Source: CAZLRH01 sp964562015
GTDB taxonomy: Bacteria > Verrucomicrobiota > Verrucomicrobiia > Opitutales > JABDGR01
Length of the DNA stretch: 64,000 nucleotides
Direction of reading: 5' to 3'
Assembly: GCA_964562015.1 (NCBI GenBank)
Contig: CAZLRH010000003.1
Coordinates: forward strand, 186,001 to 250,000
In this document: piece by piece, positions 33,332 through 41,933 of the stretch
Layout: each line of letters starts with the position of its first letter
How positions within the stretch are numbered: position 1 is the stretch's first letter
Translations under genes and position numbers: made by a program
Notes under the pieces: model-generated
Seen by the model: only the letters and a program-made list of their open reading frames with translations
Database searches by the model: none
Told to the model about the DNA's origin: nothing

Positions 33332-35029
33332 ATGCCCAAACGTTACGCCGATTTATTGCGGGAGAAATTTCCGTTGGTGGCCCCGAAGGAATTCACCCGG
33401 CTGGCCAAAAAGTACGGCACGCACACCATCGGCCTGGTGGAGGCCGTGATCATGGAGGGTTTGATTGGCCACGAGCCGGCCTGCCGTTTGTGGAGCGAGT
33501 GCATCGGCGTCGCCTATATTGATCCCTTTAACACGCTGGTGACGCCCGCGGCCGTGGCCTTGCTGCCCGGCGCCATTGCCCGCAAGGCGCAGGCTCTGCC
33601 GCTTTACATCGTGGATGGCGTGCTCACCGTGGCGATGCCGGACCCGCTCGACGATGCGCTCCGCCGCCGCCTCGAAGGCATCACGGGCGTGCGGATCAGC
33701 CCGGTCTTTTCCCTGCCCGCGGAAATTCACGACGCCATCGAGATTCATTACTCCTCCGACAAGGACATCGAGGCGGTCATCAAGGAACTCGAAAGCGCCG
33801 GCGAAGTGCTGACCTTGCAGTTGACCCCGACCGAGCTCGAACGCCTGAGCGAGTCGAAATCGCTGATCCGCATTGTGGACTCGCTGGTGTTTTTCGGCCT
33901 GCGCGAGGGCGCGAGCGACATTCACATCGAGCCGCAGGAGGACGACACGCGCGTGCGTTTCCGCATCGACGGCCGGTTGCGGGAGATGCTGCGCTTTCCC
34001 AAAATTCTGCACCGGCCCATCTGCTGCCGCCTGAAGGTGATGTGCGATGTGAACATCGCGGAGAGCCGGTTTCCGCAGGACGGGCGCTTTTCCCTGCAAC
34101 TGGGCACGCGCAAAAACGACTTCCGCGTCAGCTTCATCCCCACGGTCGAAGGCGAAAAAGTCGTCGTGCGCGCCCTGGCCTCGACCACCAAAAAAGATTT
34201 CCTGACGCTCGACCGCATGCTGATTTCGCAGACACTGCTGACGCCCCTGCGGCGCGTCATCCAGGCGCCCAACGGCATCGTCTTTGTCACCGGCCCGACA
34301 GGCTCGGGCAAGACCACGACCCTGTATTCGGCGCTGGCGGAAATCAACTCGCCCGACATCAACGTCTCCACCATCGAGGATCCCGTCGAAATCAAGGTGC
34401 CCGGTTTGACGCAATCGCAGGTCAACGCGCACATTGATTTAAAATTCCCGCTGCTCTTGCGCGCCCTCTTGCGCCAGGATCCGGATGTCATCCTCGTGGG
34501 GGAAATTCGCGACAGCGAGACGGCCAAGATCGCCACTGAAGCAGCCCTCACAGGCCACTTGGTGTTCGCCACCATGCACACGAACAACGCCATCCAGGCG
34601 GTGACGCGGTTGGTGGAAATCGGCGTCGAGCCGCACGTGGTCGCGCCCTCGGTGCTGGCGGTGATCAGCCAGCGGCTGGCCGCGCGCATTTGCGAACGCT
34701 GCAAGGAGAGTTACCTGCCCACGCCCGAGACGCTGGCCAAATATTTCTACGATGCCGAGGGCCTGAAGGCGTTGTTCTACCAGGGCAAGGGCTGCGAAGT
34801 CTGCCGCCGCACCGGCTACAAGGGCCGCATCGGCTTTCACGAACTCGCGGTGGTGACGGAGGAGATGCGCGGCATCATCTCGCGCGGCGGCGATCTGGGT
34901 GAGTTGACGGTGGCGGCCCGCCGCGCCGGCTACAAGCCGTTGCGCCACGACGGCCTGAAAAAAGTCCTGCTCGGCCTCACCACCATCGAGGAGGTGGAGT
35001 CGCACACGCCCTTCGACTGGGCCATTTGA
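33332..35029 (+). CDS. GspE/PilB-family secretion or pilus assembly ATPase
   Basis: The 565-residue protein has an N-terminal GspE-type domain (about 1-150), then the ATPase: Walker A GPTGSGKTTTL at 321-331, Asp-box segment STIEDPVEIKVPG, Walker B RQDPDVILVGEIRDSETA and the His box TGHLVFATMHTNNA. A zinc tetracysteine (CERC and CEVC) follows near residues 453-490. It powers type II secretion or type IV pilus assembly. Other pilus genes are not next to it, so which machine it serves is open. Confidence 0.9.
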   Translation: MPKRYADLLREKFPLVAPKEFTRLAKKYGTHTIGLVEAVIMEGLIGHEPACRLWSECIGVAYIDPFNTLVTPAAVALLPGAIARKAQALPLYIVDGVLTVAMPDPLDDALRRRLEGITGVRISPVFSLPAEIHDAIEIHYSSDKDIEAVIKELESAGEVLTLQLTPTELERLSESKSLIRIVDSLVFFGLREGASDIHIEPQEDDTRVRFRIDGRLREMLRFPKILHRPICCRLKVMCDVNIAESRFPQDGRFSLQLGTRKNDFRVSFIPTVEGEKVVVRALASTTKKDFLTLDRMLISQTLLTPLRRVIQAPNGIVFVTGPTGSGKTTTLYSALAEINSPDINVSTIEDPVEIKVPGLTQSQVNAHIDLKFPLLLRALLRQDPDVILVGEIRDSETAKIATEAALTGHLVFATMHTNNAIQAVTRLVEIGVEPHVVAPSVLAVISQRLAARICERCKESYLPTPETLAKYFYDAEGLKALFYQGKGCEVCRRTGYKGRIGFHELAVVTEEMRGIISRGGDLGELTVAARRAGYKPLRHDGLKKVLLGLTTIEEVESHTPFDWAI

Positions 35030-35041
35030 GGATGAGGCGGC

Positions 35042-35068
35042 TTGACAGGCCTGGCGTTGTAGCTACAA
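35042..35068 (+). promoter_or_regulatory. Promoter and palindromic operator of the mazEF-type pair
   Basis: A perfect 12-base palindrome TTGTAGCTACAA lies at 35057-35068, ten bases before the antitoxin start. It overlaps a promoter-like pair: TTGACA at 35042-35047 and TACAAA 16 bases later. Such a site fits autorepression by the AbrB/MazE-type antitoxin, which binds inverted repeats at its own promoter. Confidence 0.6.
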
Positions 35069-35077
35069 AGTAGAGCC

Positions 35078-35320
35078 ATGAAAACGGCCATCCGGCGATG
35101 GGGCAACAGCCTGGCTTTGCGCATACCGCACGCCTACGCCGTGGAGGCCAGCTTGGAGGAAGGCTCCGCGATCAATTTGGTGATTGAACGGGGGCGCTTG
35201 GTGGCCACCCCCAGGAAGAAAAAAAAATACCGGCTGGCGGATTTGCTGGGCGGGATGAAGGAGGCGCAACTGCATCCCGAGCAATGGCGGGACCAACCCG
35301 CCGGAAAGGAGATTTGGTGA
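35078..35320 (+). CDS. mazE: AbrB/MazE-type antitoxin
   Basis: The 80-residue protein begins with a swapped-hairpin DNA-binding domain (KTAIRRWGNSLALRIPHAYA, then INLVIERGRLVATP), the MazE/AbrB pattern, and ends in an acidic tail likely to bind the toxin. Its TGA overlaps the toxin ATG (ATGA at 35317-35320 region), so the two are coupled. The palindrome upstream is its likely operator. Confidence 0.88.
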   Translation: MKTAIRRWGNSLALRIPHAYAVEASLEEGSAINLVIERGRLVATPRKKKKYRLADLLGGMKEAQLHPEQWRDQPAGKEIW

Positions 35321-35658
35321 TGAGCAGCTATGTGCCGCGCCGCGGCGATTTGGTCTGGCTCAGTTTTTCACCGCAAGCCGGACACGAACAGGCGGGGCGG
35401 AGGCCAGGCTTGGTGGTGTCGCCGGAAAAATACAACCGGCGGGTCGGGCTGGCGTTATTTTGCCCGATCACCAATCAAAAAAAAGGCTACCCGTTCGAAG
35501 TTGCGCTGGATAGCGCAAAAATCTCCGGCGTGGTCTTGAGTGACCAAGTGCGAAGCCTCGACTGGCGCGAGCGGCGCGCGGAACTCATCGGCTTGGCCTC
35601 GACTGATGTCATGGCGGAAGTGCGCGGCAAGCTGCTGACCTTGATTGAGGAAGAGTGA
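35320..35658 (+). CDS. mazF: MazF-type endoribonuclease toxin
   Basis: The 112-residue protein matches the MazF/PemK family: RRGDLVWLSFSPQAGHEQAGR holds the conserved Arg/Gly-Asp and the loop before RPGLVVSP, with LFCPITNQKKGYPFEV and VVLSDQVRSLDW later. These toxins cut RNA at short sequences and are held inactive by MazE. The frame is intact. It converges on folC with no space between the stops. Confidence 0.9.
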   Translation: MSSYVPRRGDLVWLSFSPQAGHEQAGRRPGLVVSPEKYNRRVGLALFCPITNQKKGYPFEVALDSAKISGVVLSDQVRSLDWRERRAELIGLASTDVMAEVRGKLLTLIEEE

Positions 35659-36951
35659 TTAAACGGTGTCTTGGAGCACGCCTTCTCCCGCGGGCACGGC
35701 GTGCGCAAAGCGCTCGAGGATTTCCCCGAGCAGATAAATCGAACCCGTCGCGACCAGGGTGTCGCCGGTGCTGCCGACCGCACAAACTCCCGGCGCGGGG
35801 AAGATTTCCGCGACCGTGCCGTCGCGCACCGGGCCGCTAAATGAGGCGGGGATGAAGCTGCGCAGTTCCGCAAAGCTGGTGGCGCGGGGTTGGTTCGGCT
35901 GCAGCAAAATGATTTCACGCGCGTGGCGGGCCGCGACTGCGAGGAGGGCGCGGGCCCGATGTTCGCCCAGCGCGCCGACGAGGACAATAGGCGCGCGCCC
36001 GGTTTCCGCGCCCAGGCGCGTAAGATTTTCGTCGAGGGTGCGGGCGCCTTCGACATTGTGCGACGCATCGAGAATGAGGTGTCGATCATGCGGGAGCTTA
36101 AACCGCTGCCAGCGCGCCGCCCATTCCACTTCCTGCAAGGCGGCGGTGACGATGGCGGGCGAGAGCGGAAACGTCGCCGCCAACACCTCGACTGCCAGCG
36201 TGGCCGTGGCGGAATTGACGCGCTGATGACTGCCTTCGAGGCGGGTGGCGGGATAGTGGGCGAGGTCGTCGCCAAAACGCTCGCCTACGGTGTGCACGGG
36301 CGAGTGGAGCGAGTCAGCCACCGCACGAATGGCGGATTCCGCCTCGGCGGGCAGGCGGCCGAGGACGACCGGGACGCCGGGTTTGAGGATGCCGGCCTTT
36401 TCGCGGGCGATTTGCGGCAAGGTGTCGCCCAAAAACTCCATATGGTCGAAGCCGATCGAGGTGATAATCGTGAGCCTCGGGGCGACGACGTTGGTGGCGT
36501 CGAGCCGCCCGCCCAGGCCGACTTCAATGAGGGCCAAATCGACGTGCTGCCGGGCGAAATGGAGAAAGGCCATGCCGGTCATGAACTCAAAAAACGACGG
36601 TTGCGCGTCGGGCTCCTGCGCGGCGATGGCCTCGGCGTGGGGGCGAAGCTCGTCAACGTAGCGGCAAATGTCACCGGGCGTGAGCGGCTGCCGGTTGACC
36701 TGCACACGTTCGCCGAGAAAAACCAGGTGCGGCGACGTATACATCCCGACGCATTTCCCCGCCTGCCGGTAAACCGCCTCGAGCATCGCACAGACCGAGC
36801 CCTTGCCATTTGTGCCCGCGACATGGATGACCGGATAAGCCCGCTCCGGGTGGCCCAGGCGCTCGCCCAGCAGCCGCATCCGGTCGATGCCGTACTTCGG
36901 CCCCTGATACTTGAGGCTGAAGAGGTAGTCCTTGGTCGCGGGATAATCCAT
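35659..36951 (-). CDS. folC: Folylpolyglutamate/dihydrofolate synthase FolC
   Basis: The 430-residue enzyme adds glutamate to folates (and may join glutamate to dihydropteroate). The P-loop is VIHVAGTNGKGSVCAM, followed by TSPHLVFLGERV and the second domain segment ILDASHNVEGAR. GFDHMEFLGDT and EKAGILKPGVP are typical. The ATG at 36951 lies within a GAAGGTAGAAGG repeat; the frame stays open upstream but only through repeat. It is divergent from pyrG. Confidence 0.94.
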   Translation of the reverse strand: MDYPATKDYLFSLKYQGPKYGIDRMRLLGERLGHPERAYPVIHVAGTNGKGSVCAMLEAVYRQAGKCVGMYTSPHLVFLGERVQVNRQPLTPGDICRYVDELRPHAEAIAAQEPDAQPSFFEFMTGMAFLHFARQHVDLALIEVGLGGRLDATNVVAPRLTIITSIGFDHMEFLGDTLPQIAREKAGILKPGVPVVLGRLPAEAESAIRAVADSLHSPVHTVGERFGDDLAHYPATRLEGSHQRVNSATATLAVEVLAATFPLSPAIVTAALQEVEWAARWQRFKLPHDRHLILDASHNVEGARTLDENLTRLGAETGRAPIVLVGALGEHRARALLAVAARHAREIILLQPNQPRATSFAELRSFIPASFSGPVRDGTVAEIFPAPGVCAVGSTGDTLVATGSIYLLGEILERFAHAVPAGEGVLQDTV

Positions 36952-37086
36952 GAAAGAAGGTAGAAGGTAGAAATTGGGTTGGGTCGAAAGTTCGAGAGAA
37001 TGCGAGGCAATTTTCAAATTATATGCCGCATGGCCGAGGATATTTAGCTTATTCCACCTTCTAAATTCCACCTTCTACCTTCTCTT
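36952..37086. repeat. Inverted pair of GAAGGTAGAAGG-type repeats
   Basis: GAAGGTAGAAGGTAGAA at about 36956-36972 faces TTCCACCTTCTAAATTCCACC and TTCTACCTTCTCTTC at about 37053-37086. The two arms are inverted copies of the repeat that also follows the hydrolase gene at 13163. It fills much of the 212-base space between the divergent folC and pyrG genes. Confidence 0.7.
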
Positions 37087-37163
37087 CAGGCCAAACGGCA
37101 CGAAGAAAAATAAAAAAACAAGTTGCCAAGACGGCCCACACCCGCGAAACATGGCGGCCCAGT

Positions 37164-38759
37164 GTGAAATACATTTTTGTCACTGGCGGCGTCGTCTCCT
37201 CTTTGGGCAAAGGCCTCACCGCCGCCGCCCTTGGCGCCTTGCTCGAACAGCGCGGGTTGAAGGTGCGTCTGCAAAAGTTCGACCCCTACCTGAATGTGGA
37301 CCCGGGCACGATGAGCCCGTACCAGCATGGCGAGGTGTACGTCCTCGACGACGGCGCGGAGACGGACCTCGACCTCGGCCACTACGAGCGCTTCACTTCC
37401 GGCACCCTCACGCGGCAAAACAACCTGACCTCGGGCCAGGTTTATGAGTCGGTGATCCAAAAGGAGCGCAAGGGCGTCTACCTCGGCAAGACCGTGCAAG
37501 TCATCCCGCACGTGACGAATGAGATCAAGGCGCGCCTCTACTCGGCCGGCAAGGGCGTGGACGTGCTCGTCACGGAAATCGGCGGCACCGTGGGCGACAT
37601 CGAGGGCCTGCCTTTTATCGAGGCCATGCGCCAGTTCGCGCTCGAAGTGGGCAAACGCAACGTCGTTTTCATCCACGTCACGCTCGTCCCTTTCTTAAAG
37701 GCCGCCGGAGAGTTGAAGACGAAGCCCTCGCAGCAGTCCGTCGCCAAACTGCGCGAAATCGGCATCCAGCCCGACATTCTCGTGTGCCGCGCGGAAATGC
37801 CCGTCGACAAGGAATTGCGCCAAAAACTTTCGATGTTTTGCAACGTGCCCCCGGAGGCCGTGATTGAGGAGTGCGATGTCGAATCCTCCATTTACGAATT
37901 GCCGCAGATGCTCGCCAACGAGCATCTCGACGACCAGGTGGTCGCGCTGCTGGGCCTGCGCGCGCCGCGCCGCAAGAGCCACATCTGGCGCGACATCGTG
38001 CGGAAGCTGAAGCGTCCGGCCCGGCGGGTGGACATCGGCGTCGTCGGCAAATACATTGAACTGCAGGACGCCTACAAGAGCGTGTACGAGTCCATCACGC
38101 ATGGCGGCATCGCCCACGATTGCGGCGTGAACATCGTGCGCATCGACGCCGAGGAAATTGAGCACAACACAAAGTCGCTGCGGAAATTGGACGGCTTGCT
38201 GGTGCCGGGCGGTTTTGGCGACCGCGGCATCGAGGGGAAAATCCGCGCCGTGCAATACGCCCGCGAAAAGGGGCTGCCCTATTTTGGCCTGTGCCTCGGC
38301 ATGCAAATGGCGGTCATTGAACTCGCGCGCAATTGCGCCGGGCTCAAGGGCGCCAATTCCACCGAGGTGGACCCGCGCACGCCGCACCCCGTCATTCACA
38401 TGATGGAGGAGCAGAAGGAGATTACTTTGAAGGGTGCGACCATGCGCCTGGGCTCCTACGATTGCGAACTGGTGGCCGGCACGAAATCCCGCGAGGCCTA
38501 TCACGCCGATTCCGTGCGCGAGCGTCACCGCCACCGCTACGAATTTAACAACACCTACCGCGACGTGCTCACGCGCGCCGGCCTGCGCATCGCCGGGCTC
38601 AACCCCAAGCGCAACCTCGTGGAAATCGTCGAAGTGGCCGGACACCCGTGGTTCGTCGGCGTGCAGTTTCATCCGGAGTTCCAGAGCAAGCCCACCCGCC
38701 CGCACCCGCTCTTCGCGGCGTTCATCAAGGCGGCGATTATCCGCAGCCAGAAGAAGTAG
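37164..38759 (+). CDS. pyrG: CTP synthase
   Basis: The 531-residue enzyme makes CTP from UTP, ATP and glutamine. The synthase part opens with KYIFVTGGVVSSLGKG and has the EIGGTVGDIEG segment. The glutaminase part has Cys in FGLCLGMQ and the His-Glu pair in GVQFHPEFQSKPT. The start is a GTG at 37164. It is followed by a palindromic repeat and the convergent aminotransferase gene. Confidence 0.97.
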   Translation: MKYIFVTGGVVSSLGKGLTAAALGALLEQRGLKVRLQKFDPYLNVDPGTMSPYQHGEVYVLDDGAETDLDLGHYERFTSGTLTRQNNLTSGQVYESVIQKERKGVYLGKTVQVIPHVTNEIKARLYSAGKGVDVLVTEIGGTVGDIEGLPFIEAMRQFALEVGKRNVVFIHVTLVPFLKAAGELKTKPSQQSVAKLREIGIQPDILVCRAEMPVDKELRQKLSMFCNVPPEAVIEECDVESSIYELPQMLANEHLDDQVVALLGLRAPRRKSHIWRDIVRKLKRPARRVDIGVVGKYIELQDAYKSVYESITHGGIAHDCGVNIVRIDAEEIEHNTKSLRKLDGLLVPGGFGDRGIEGKIRAVQYAREKGLPYFGLCLGMQMAVIELARNCAGLKGANSTEVDPRTPHPVIHMMEEQKEITLKGATMRLGSYDCELVAGTKSREAYHADSVRERHRHRYEFNNTYRDVLTRAGLRIAGLNPKRNLVEIVEVAGHPWFVGVQFHPEFQSKPTRPHPLFAAFIKAAIIRSQKK

Positions 38760-38764
38760 GAATT

Positions 38765-38912
38765 TTACCGCAAAGACGCTAAGGACGCAAAGCCGCGTCT
38801 TTACTGGAACTGTTTCAGGTGGACAGATGGAACGCGTACGGCGTGTTCGCTCCACCTAAATGGAGCTACTGCTTATTTGTTTTCATTGCGCCCTTTGCGT
38901 CTTTGCGGTCAA
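38765..38912. repeat. Nested palindromic repeat, copy 2 (different inner arm)
   Basis: An outer arm (TTACCGCAAAGACGC near 38765) faces its inverse (GCGTCTTTGCGG near 38896). The inner element is not the CCACAGATT arm but the GGTGGA palindrome (38818-38858), as at 2402-2468. This shows that outer and inner modules are exchanged. It lies between convergent pyrG and the aminotransferase gene and may also end transcription. Confidence 0.72.
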
Positions 38913-38923
38913 TGTTTTGACTC

Positions 38924-40213
38924 CTAAACCAATTTCGGCAGCCATTCGCGGAGGGCGCCCACGGCCGCGCGGAATAGCTTCGGCTCCGGCAGGAGGCTAA
39001 TGACGTGCCAGCCCGCGTCGGGAAAATCGAAAAAGTAGCCGGGGTGCGCCAGGACGCCGGCGCGGTCGAGCAACTGGCGCGCCAGCAATTCCTCGTCTGT
39101 TGCCGGCGGCCGGCGCAGCAAGGCGCACCAGCCGGCTTCGCGCGGCAGGATTTGAAAACCGGCGGGCCACTCCAGAGTCGTCAGCGTCGAGAAGTTTTCC
39201 TCCACGCGCGCCGCAATTTGCGCCCGGAGGCCCCCGCCGATTTCCAATAGCCGACCCGCTGCCGCCTGCACCGGCGTCCCGACGGACAAATACGCATCGG
39301 CAATAAAGTCGAGCCGCGCTTGCGCCTGGGCGACGAACGCGGGCGGGCCCCCGACGTGAATCCATCCCAGTTTCAGGTGCGGCAGCCCGCAGGATTTTGA
39401 AAGGCCTCCGAGGGTGAAAGTCAGCGCGCTGACCTCATGCACCGCAAACGAGCGCGCGCAGGCCCGATATTCAGGCGCGGGATAGTCGAGAAAAACCTCA
39501 TCGGCAATGAGCGCGAGCCCGTGTTGGGCGCACAAATCCAGGAGCGCGTGCGCGGTTTCGCTCCCGCGCATCAGCCAGCCCGTCGGATTGTGCGGGTGGA
39601 TGACCGCGAGGGCACGCGTGGCGGGCGTGATCGCGGCGGCGAGGGCCTCAAAATTAATGCGCCAGCAGCTTTTAAAAGCCAGTATATCTTGAGGGTAGTG
39701 CGCGCTGCCCTCAGCGCGCCGCTCTTCTGGAAGGACGCGCTTCGTCGCGTCCCTGTCATCGACATATTCTAATGGATACGACTTCGCGATCCAGCCATCG
39801 AGGGCCGCCAGATGTTCAATCAGCGGGTACGAAGGTGCGGGCGCGAGGATTTCCGCGCCGGGGTCGCCGAGCAACTTGAACAACAAACTGTAGGCTTCGC
39901 TCGTGCTGGCCGTCAGGTGCAGGCGCGAGGGGTCCACTGACTGTGCCTCTGGATAATCCACATGTTGCGCAGCGTAATAGTTGGCAATCGCCACTCGCGC
40001 GGAGGCGAGGCCGCGCGGCGTGGGCTCGTAGGGTTGCCTGGCGCCTTCCGCGAGGGCCTCCGCAATTTCAGTATTCGGGTAAGCCAAACCCGCCTGCGTG
40101 GGATTGGACAGCGTAAGATCTAAAATGGGCCGTCCCGCAGCCCGCCGGGCGGCCAATGCTCGCGCGAGGGGGTTGTCATCTAGGGCGTTCGGTACGCGGT
40201 GGGAGAAATTCAT
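38924..40213 (-). CDS. PLP-dependent aminotransferase (class I/II) carrying an in-frame repeat insertion
   Basis: The 429-residue fold type I aminotransferase has the pattern YEPTPRGLASARVAIANYY, substrate-binding HPHNPTGWL, ALIADEVFLDYP and the PLP Lys in GLSKSCGLPHLKLGW. ATG 40213 is used. Between SYPLEY and CWRIN, where relatives join directly, lie about 33 extra residues read through a palindromic element at 39690-39760. The frame stays open across it. The substrate is unknown. If the insert hinders folding, the protein may be weak or dead, but no other defect is visible. Confidence 0.85.
   Translation of the reverse strand: MNFSHRVPNALDDNPLARALAARRAAGRPILDLTLSNPTQAGLAYPNTEIAEALAEGARQPYEPTPRGLASARVAIANYYAAQHVDYPEAQSVDPSRLHLTASTSEAYSLLFKLLGDPGAEILAPAPSYPLIEHLAALDGWIAKSYPLEYVDDRDATKRVLPEERRAEGSAHYPQDILAFKSCWRINFEALAAAITPATRALAVIHPHNPTGWLMRGSETAHALLDLCAQHGLALIADEVFLDYPAPEYRACARSFAVHEVSALTFTLGGLSKSCGLPHLKLGWIHVGGPPAFVAQAQARLDFIADAYLSVGTPVQAAAGRLLEIGGGLRAQIAARVEENFSTLTTLEWPAGFQILPREAGWCALLRRPPATDEELLARQLLDRAGVLAHPGYFFDFPDAGWHVISLLPEPKLFRAAVGALREWLPKLV
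39690..39760. repeat. Palindromic element embedded in the aminotransferase gene
   Basis: GTAGTGCGCGCTGCC then CTCAGCGCGCCG at 39695-39721 differs by two bases from the core at 9445-9471. It has an eight-base stem (39700-39707 with 39712-39719). A second hairpin follows, GGACGCG at 39733-39739 with CGCGTCC at 39746-39752. Both are inside the reading frame of the aminotransferase. Confidence 0.75.
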
Positions 40214-40239
40214 GAATATCGGGTTAAGGCAGGAAAAAC

Positions 40240-40412
40240 TCACCGCAAAGACGCAAAGGACGCGAAGAGGGGAAATAAAAAAGAGCAGAAGTTTTATCCA
40301 CAGATTACACCGATTTTCACTGATTATTTTTCAGCAAATCTGGGTTAATCGGTGTAATCTGTGGATAAAAATCTTCGCCTTATCCTTCGCGCCCTTCGCG
40401 TCTTTGCGGTGA
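40240..40412. repeat. Nested palindromic repeat, copy 3 (best preserved)
   Basis: The inner arms are perfect: 24 bases at 40292-40315 (TTTTATCCACAGATTACACC and on) pair with 40347-40370. The outer arms at 40240-40267 and 40385-40412 match at 26 of 28 positions (TCACCGCAAAGACGC and on). Together they nearly fill the 218 bases between the aminotransferase start and the hflX stop. Confidence 0.88.
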
Positions 40413-40431
40413 AAACACCCTCCTTCGCCCC

Positions 40432-41766
40432 TCACGCCACCGCGTGGCCTTCGGCTGATTCTGTGGTCGGGTGGGGCACGACCATGGGCACGGAAATGAT
40501 GAAGGGGCGCACGGCATCGTGCCAGCGTTTGGGGACGTGCCCTTCGACATACACGCCTTCCTCCGTCGGGCGCTCCGAACGCACCGCGCCGGCCTGGTGC
40601 AGGCGGTTGATGAGGTCGTAGCGCGAATGCGGGATAAGCAACGTCAGGGGTGTCGCATCGTCGCCCAGGAATTCCTGCAGCTTGGCAAAAAGTTGGTCGA
40701 GGCCCGCGCCGGTGCGCGCGCTGACGAGAATGGCGCCGGGAAATTGCGCGTGCACCTCGGCCAGGCGCAACCGGTCCGTCACGCGATCCATTTTGTTCAA
40801 CACGGTGAGGATGCGCACGCGGTCGGCGCCGAGTTCGGCGAGCACTTGCAGGGTGGTGGCGTGGTGGGCGGCGGCTTCGGGGCTGGAGGCGTCCACCACA
40901 TGAATCAGAAAATCCGCGACCAGGGTTTCCTCGAGCGTGGCCTTAAATGCTTCGACGAGCCGGTGCGGCAGGCGGCGGACAAAACCGACGGTGTCCGTGA
41001 CCAGCAGCGTCTGGCCGGAAGGCAGGCGCAGGCGGCGGGTGGTCGGGTCGAGCGTCGCGAAAAGTTTGTCTTCGACATGCACATGCGCGCCGGTGAGCGC
41101 GTTGAGCAGCGAGGACTTGCCGGCATTCGTGTACCCGACGATGGCGGCCGTCGGCAGCGGCACGCGCACGCGCTGGCGGCGCTGGATCTCGCGCTGTTTG
41201 CGCACGATGGCGAGTTCGACACGCAGCTTCTGGATGCGCTCGCGAATCAGGCGCTGGTCGAGCTGGAGCTGGGTTTCGCCCTCGCCGCGCTGGGTGACGC
41301 CGCCGCCGCGCTGGCGGGAAAGATGCGTCCAGGCCTTGCGCAGGCGCGGCAGGGAGAACTCGAGTTGCGCGAGTTCGACTTGCAGGCGGGCCTCGCGCGT
41401 CTGCGCGCGGGCGGCAAAAATATCGAGAATCACCTCGTGGCGGTCGAGCACCTGCACATTTTCCCCGGCCAGTTTCTCCCAGTTGCGCTGCTGGGCCGGG
41501 TGCAGCTCGTCATCAAAAATGATCAAGTCGCATTGCTGGGCGCGGGCCAGCTGGACGATTTCCTCGGCCTTGCCGGAGCCCAGCAGGAAGCGCGGGTTGC
41601 GCTCGCGCACACGGGCGAGGATGCTGCCGGCGATGGGAATGCGGAGGTTGTTCACCAACTCCGTCAATTCGTCGAGCAGCACCTGGGCTTGCTCGCGTTC
41701 CTGGTCGGCAAATTGCAGGCCGACGAGGAAGGCTCGATGCGCGGTGATCGCGGGGGCGTCACTCAT
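40432..41766 (-). CDS. hflX: GTPase HflX
   Basis: The 444-residue protein is HflX, a ribosome-associated GTPase that can split stalled ribosomes. The N-terminal domain ends with QRGEGETQLQLDQRLIRERI, and the G-domain has P-loop GYTNAGKSSLLNAL, DTVGFVRRLP (G3) and NKMDR (G4). The ATG at 41766 starts at MSDAPAITAHRAFLVG, where family members begin; an open frame runs further but has no match. Confidence 0.95.
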   Translation of the reverse strand: MSDAPAITAHRAFLVGLQFADQEREQAQVLLDELTELVNNLRIPIAGSILARVRERNPRFLLGSGKAEEIVQLARAQQCDLIIFDDELHPAQQRNWEKLAGENVQVLDRHEVILDIFAARAQTREARLQVELAQLEFSLPRLRKAWTHLSRQRGGGVTQRGEGETQLQLDQRLIRERIQKLRVELAIVRKQREIQRRQRVRVPLPTAAIVGYTNAGKSSLLNALTGAHVHVEDKLFATLDPTTRRLRLPSGQTLLVTDTVGFVRRLPHRLVEAFKATLEETLVADFLIHVVDASSPEAAAHHATTLQVLAELGADRVRILTVLNKMDRVTDRLRLAEVHAQFPGAILVSARTGAGLDQLFAKLQEFLGDDATPLTLLIPHSRYDLINRLHQAGAVRSERPTEEGVYVEGHVPKRWHDAVRPFIISVPMVVPHPTTESAEGHAVA

Positions 41767-41933
41767 GCGCGCAGAGGCGGGTTGATTCGCATAGGCAGGG
41801 AGGTCGGAGACGGGCTTAAAATGGGCCCAAAGAGCGGGAAAGTCAAGGGCGGGAGTGGACGGGGCGAACGCCCCACGGCGGGAGCGCCAATTGATTTGAG
41901 CGGGGCGGGGGATTGTGCTACCCATGGCCCACC

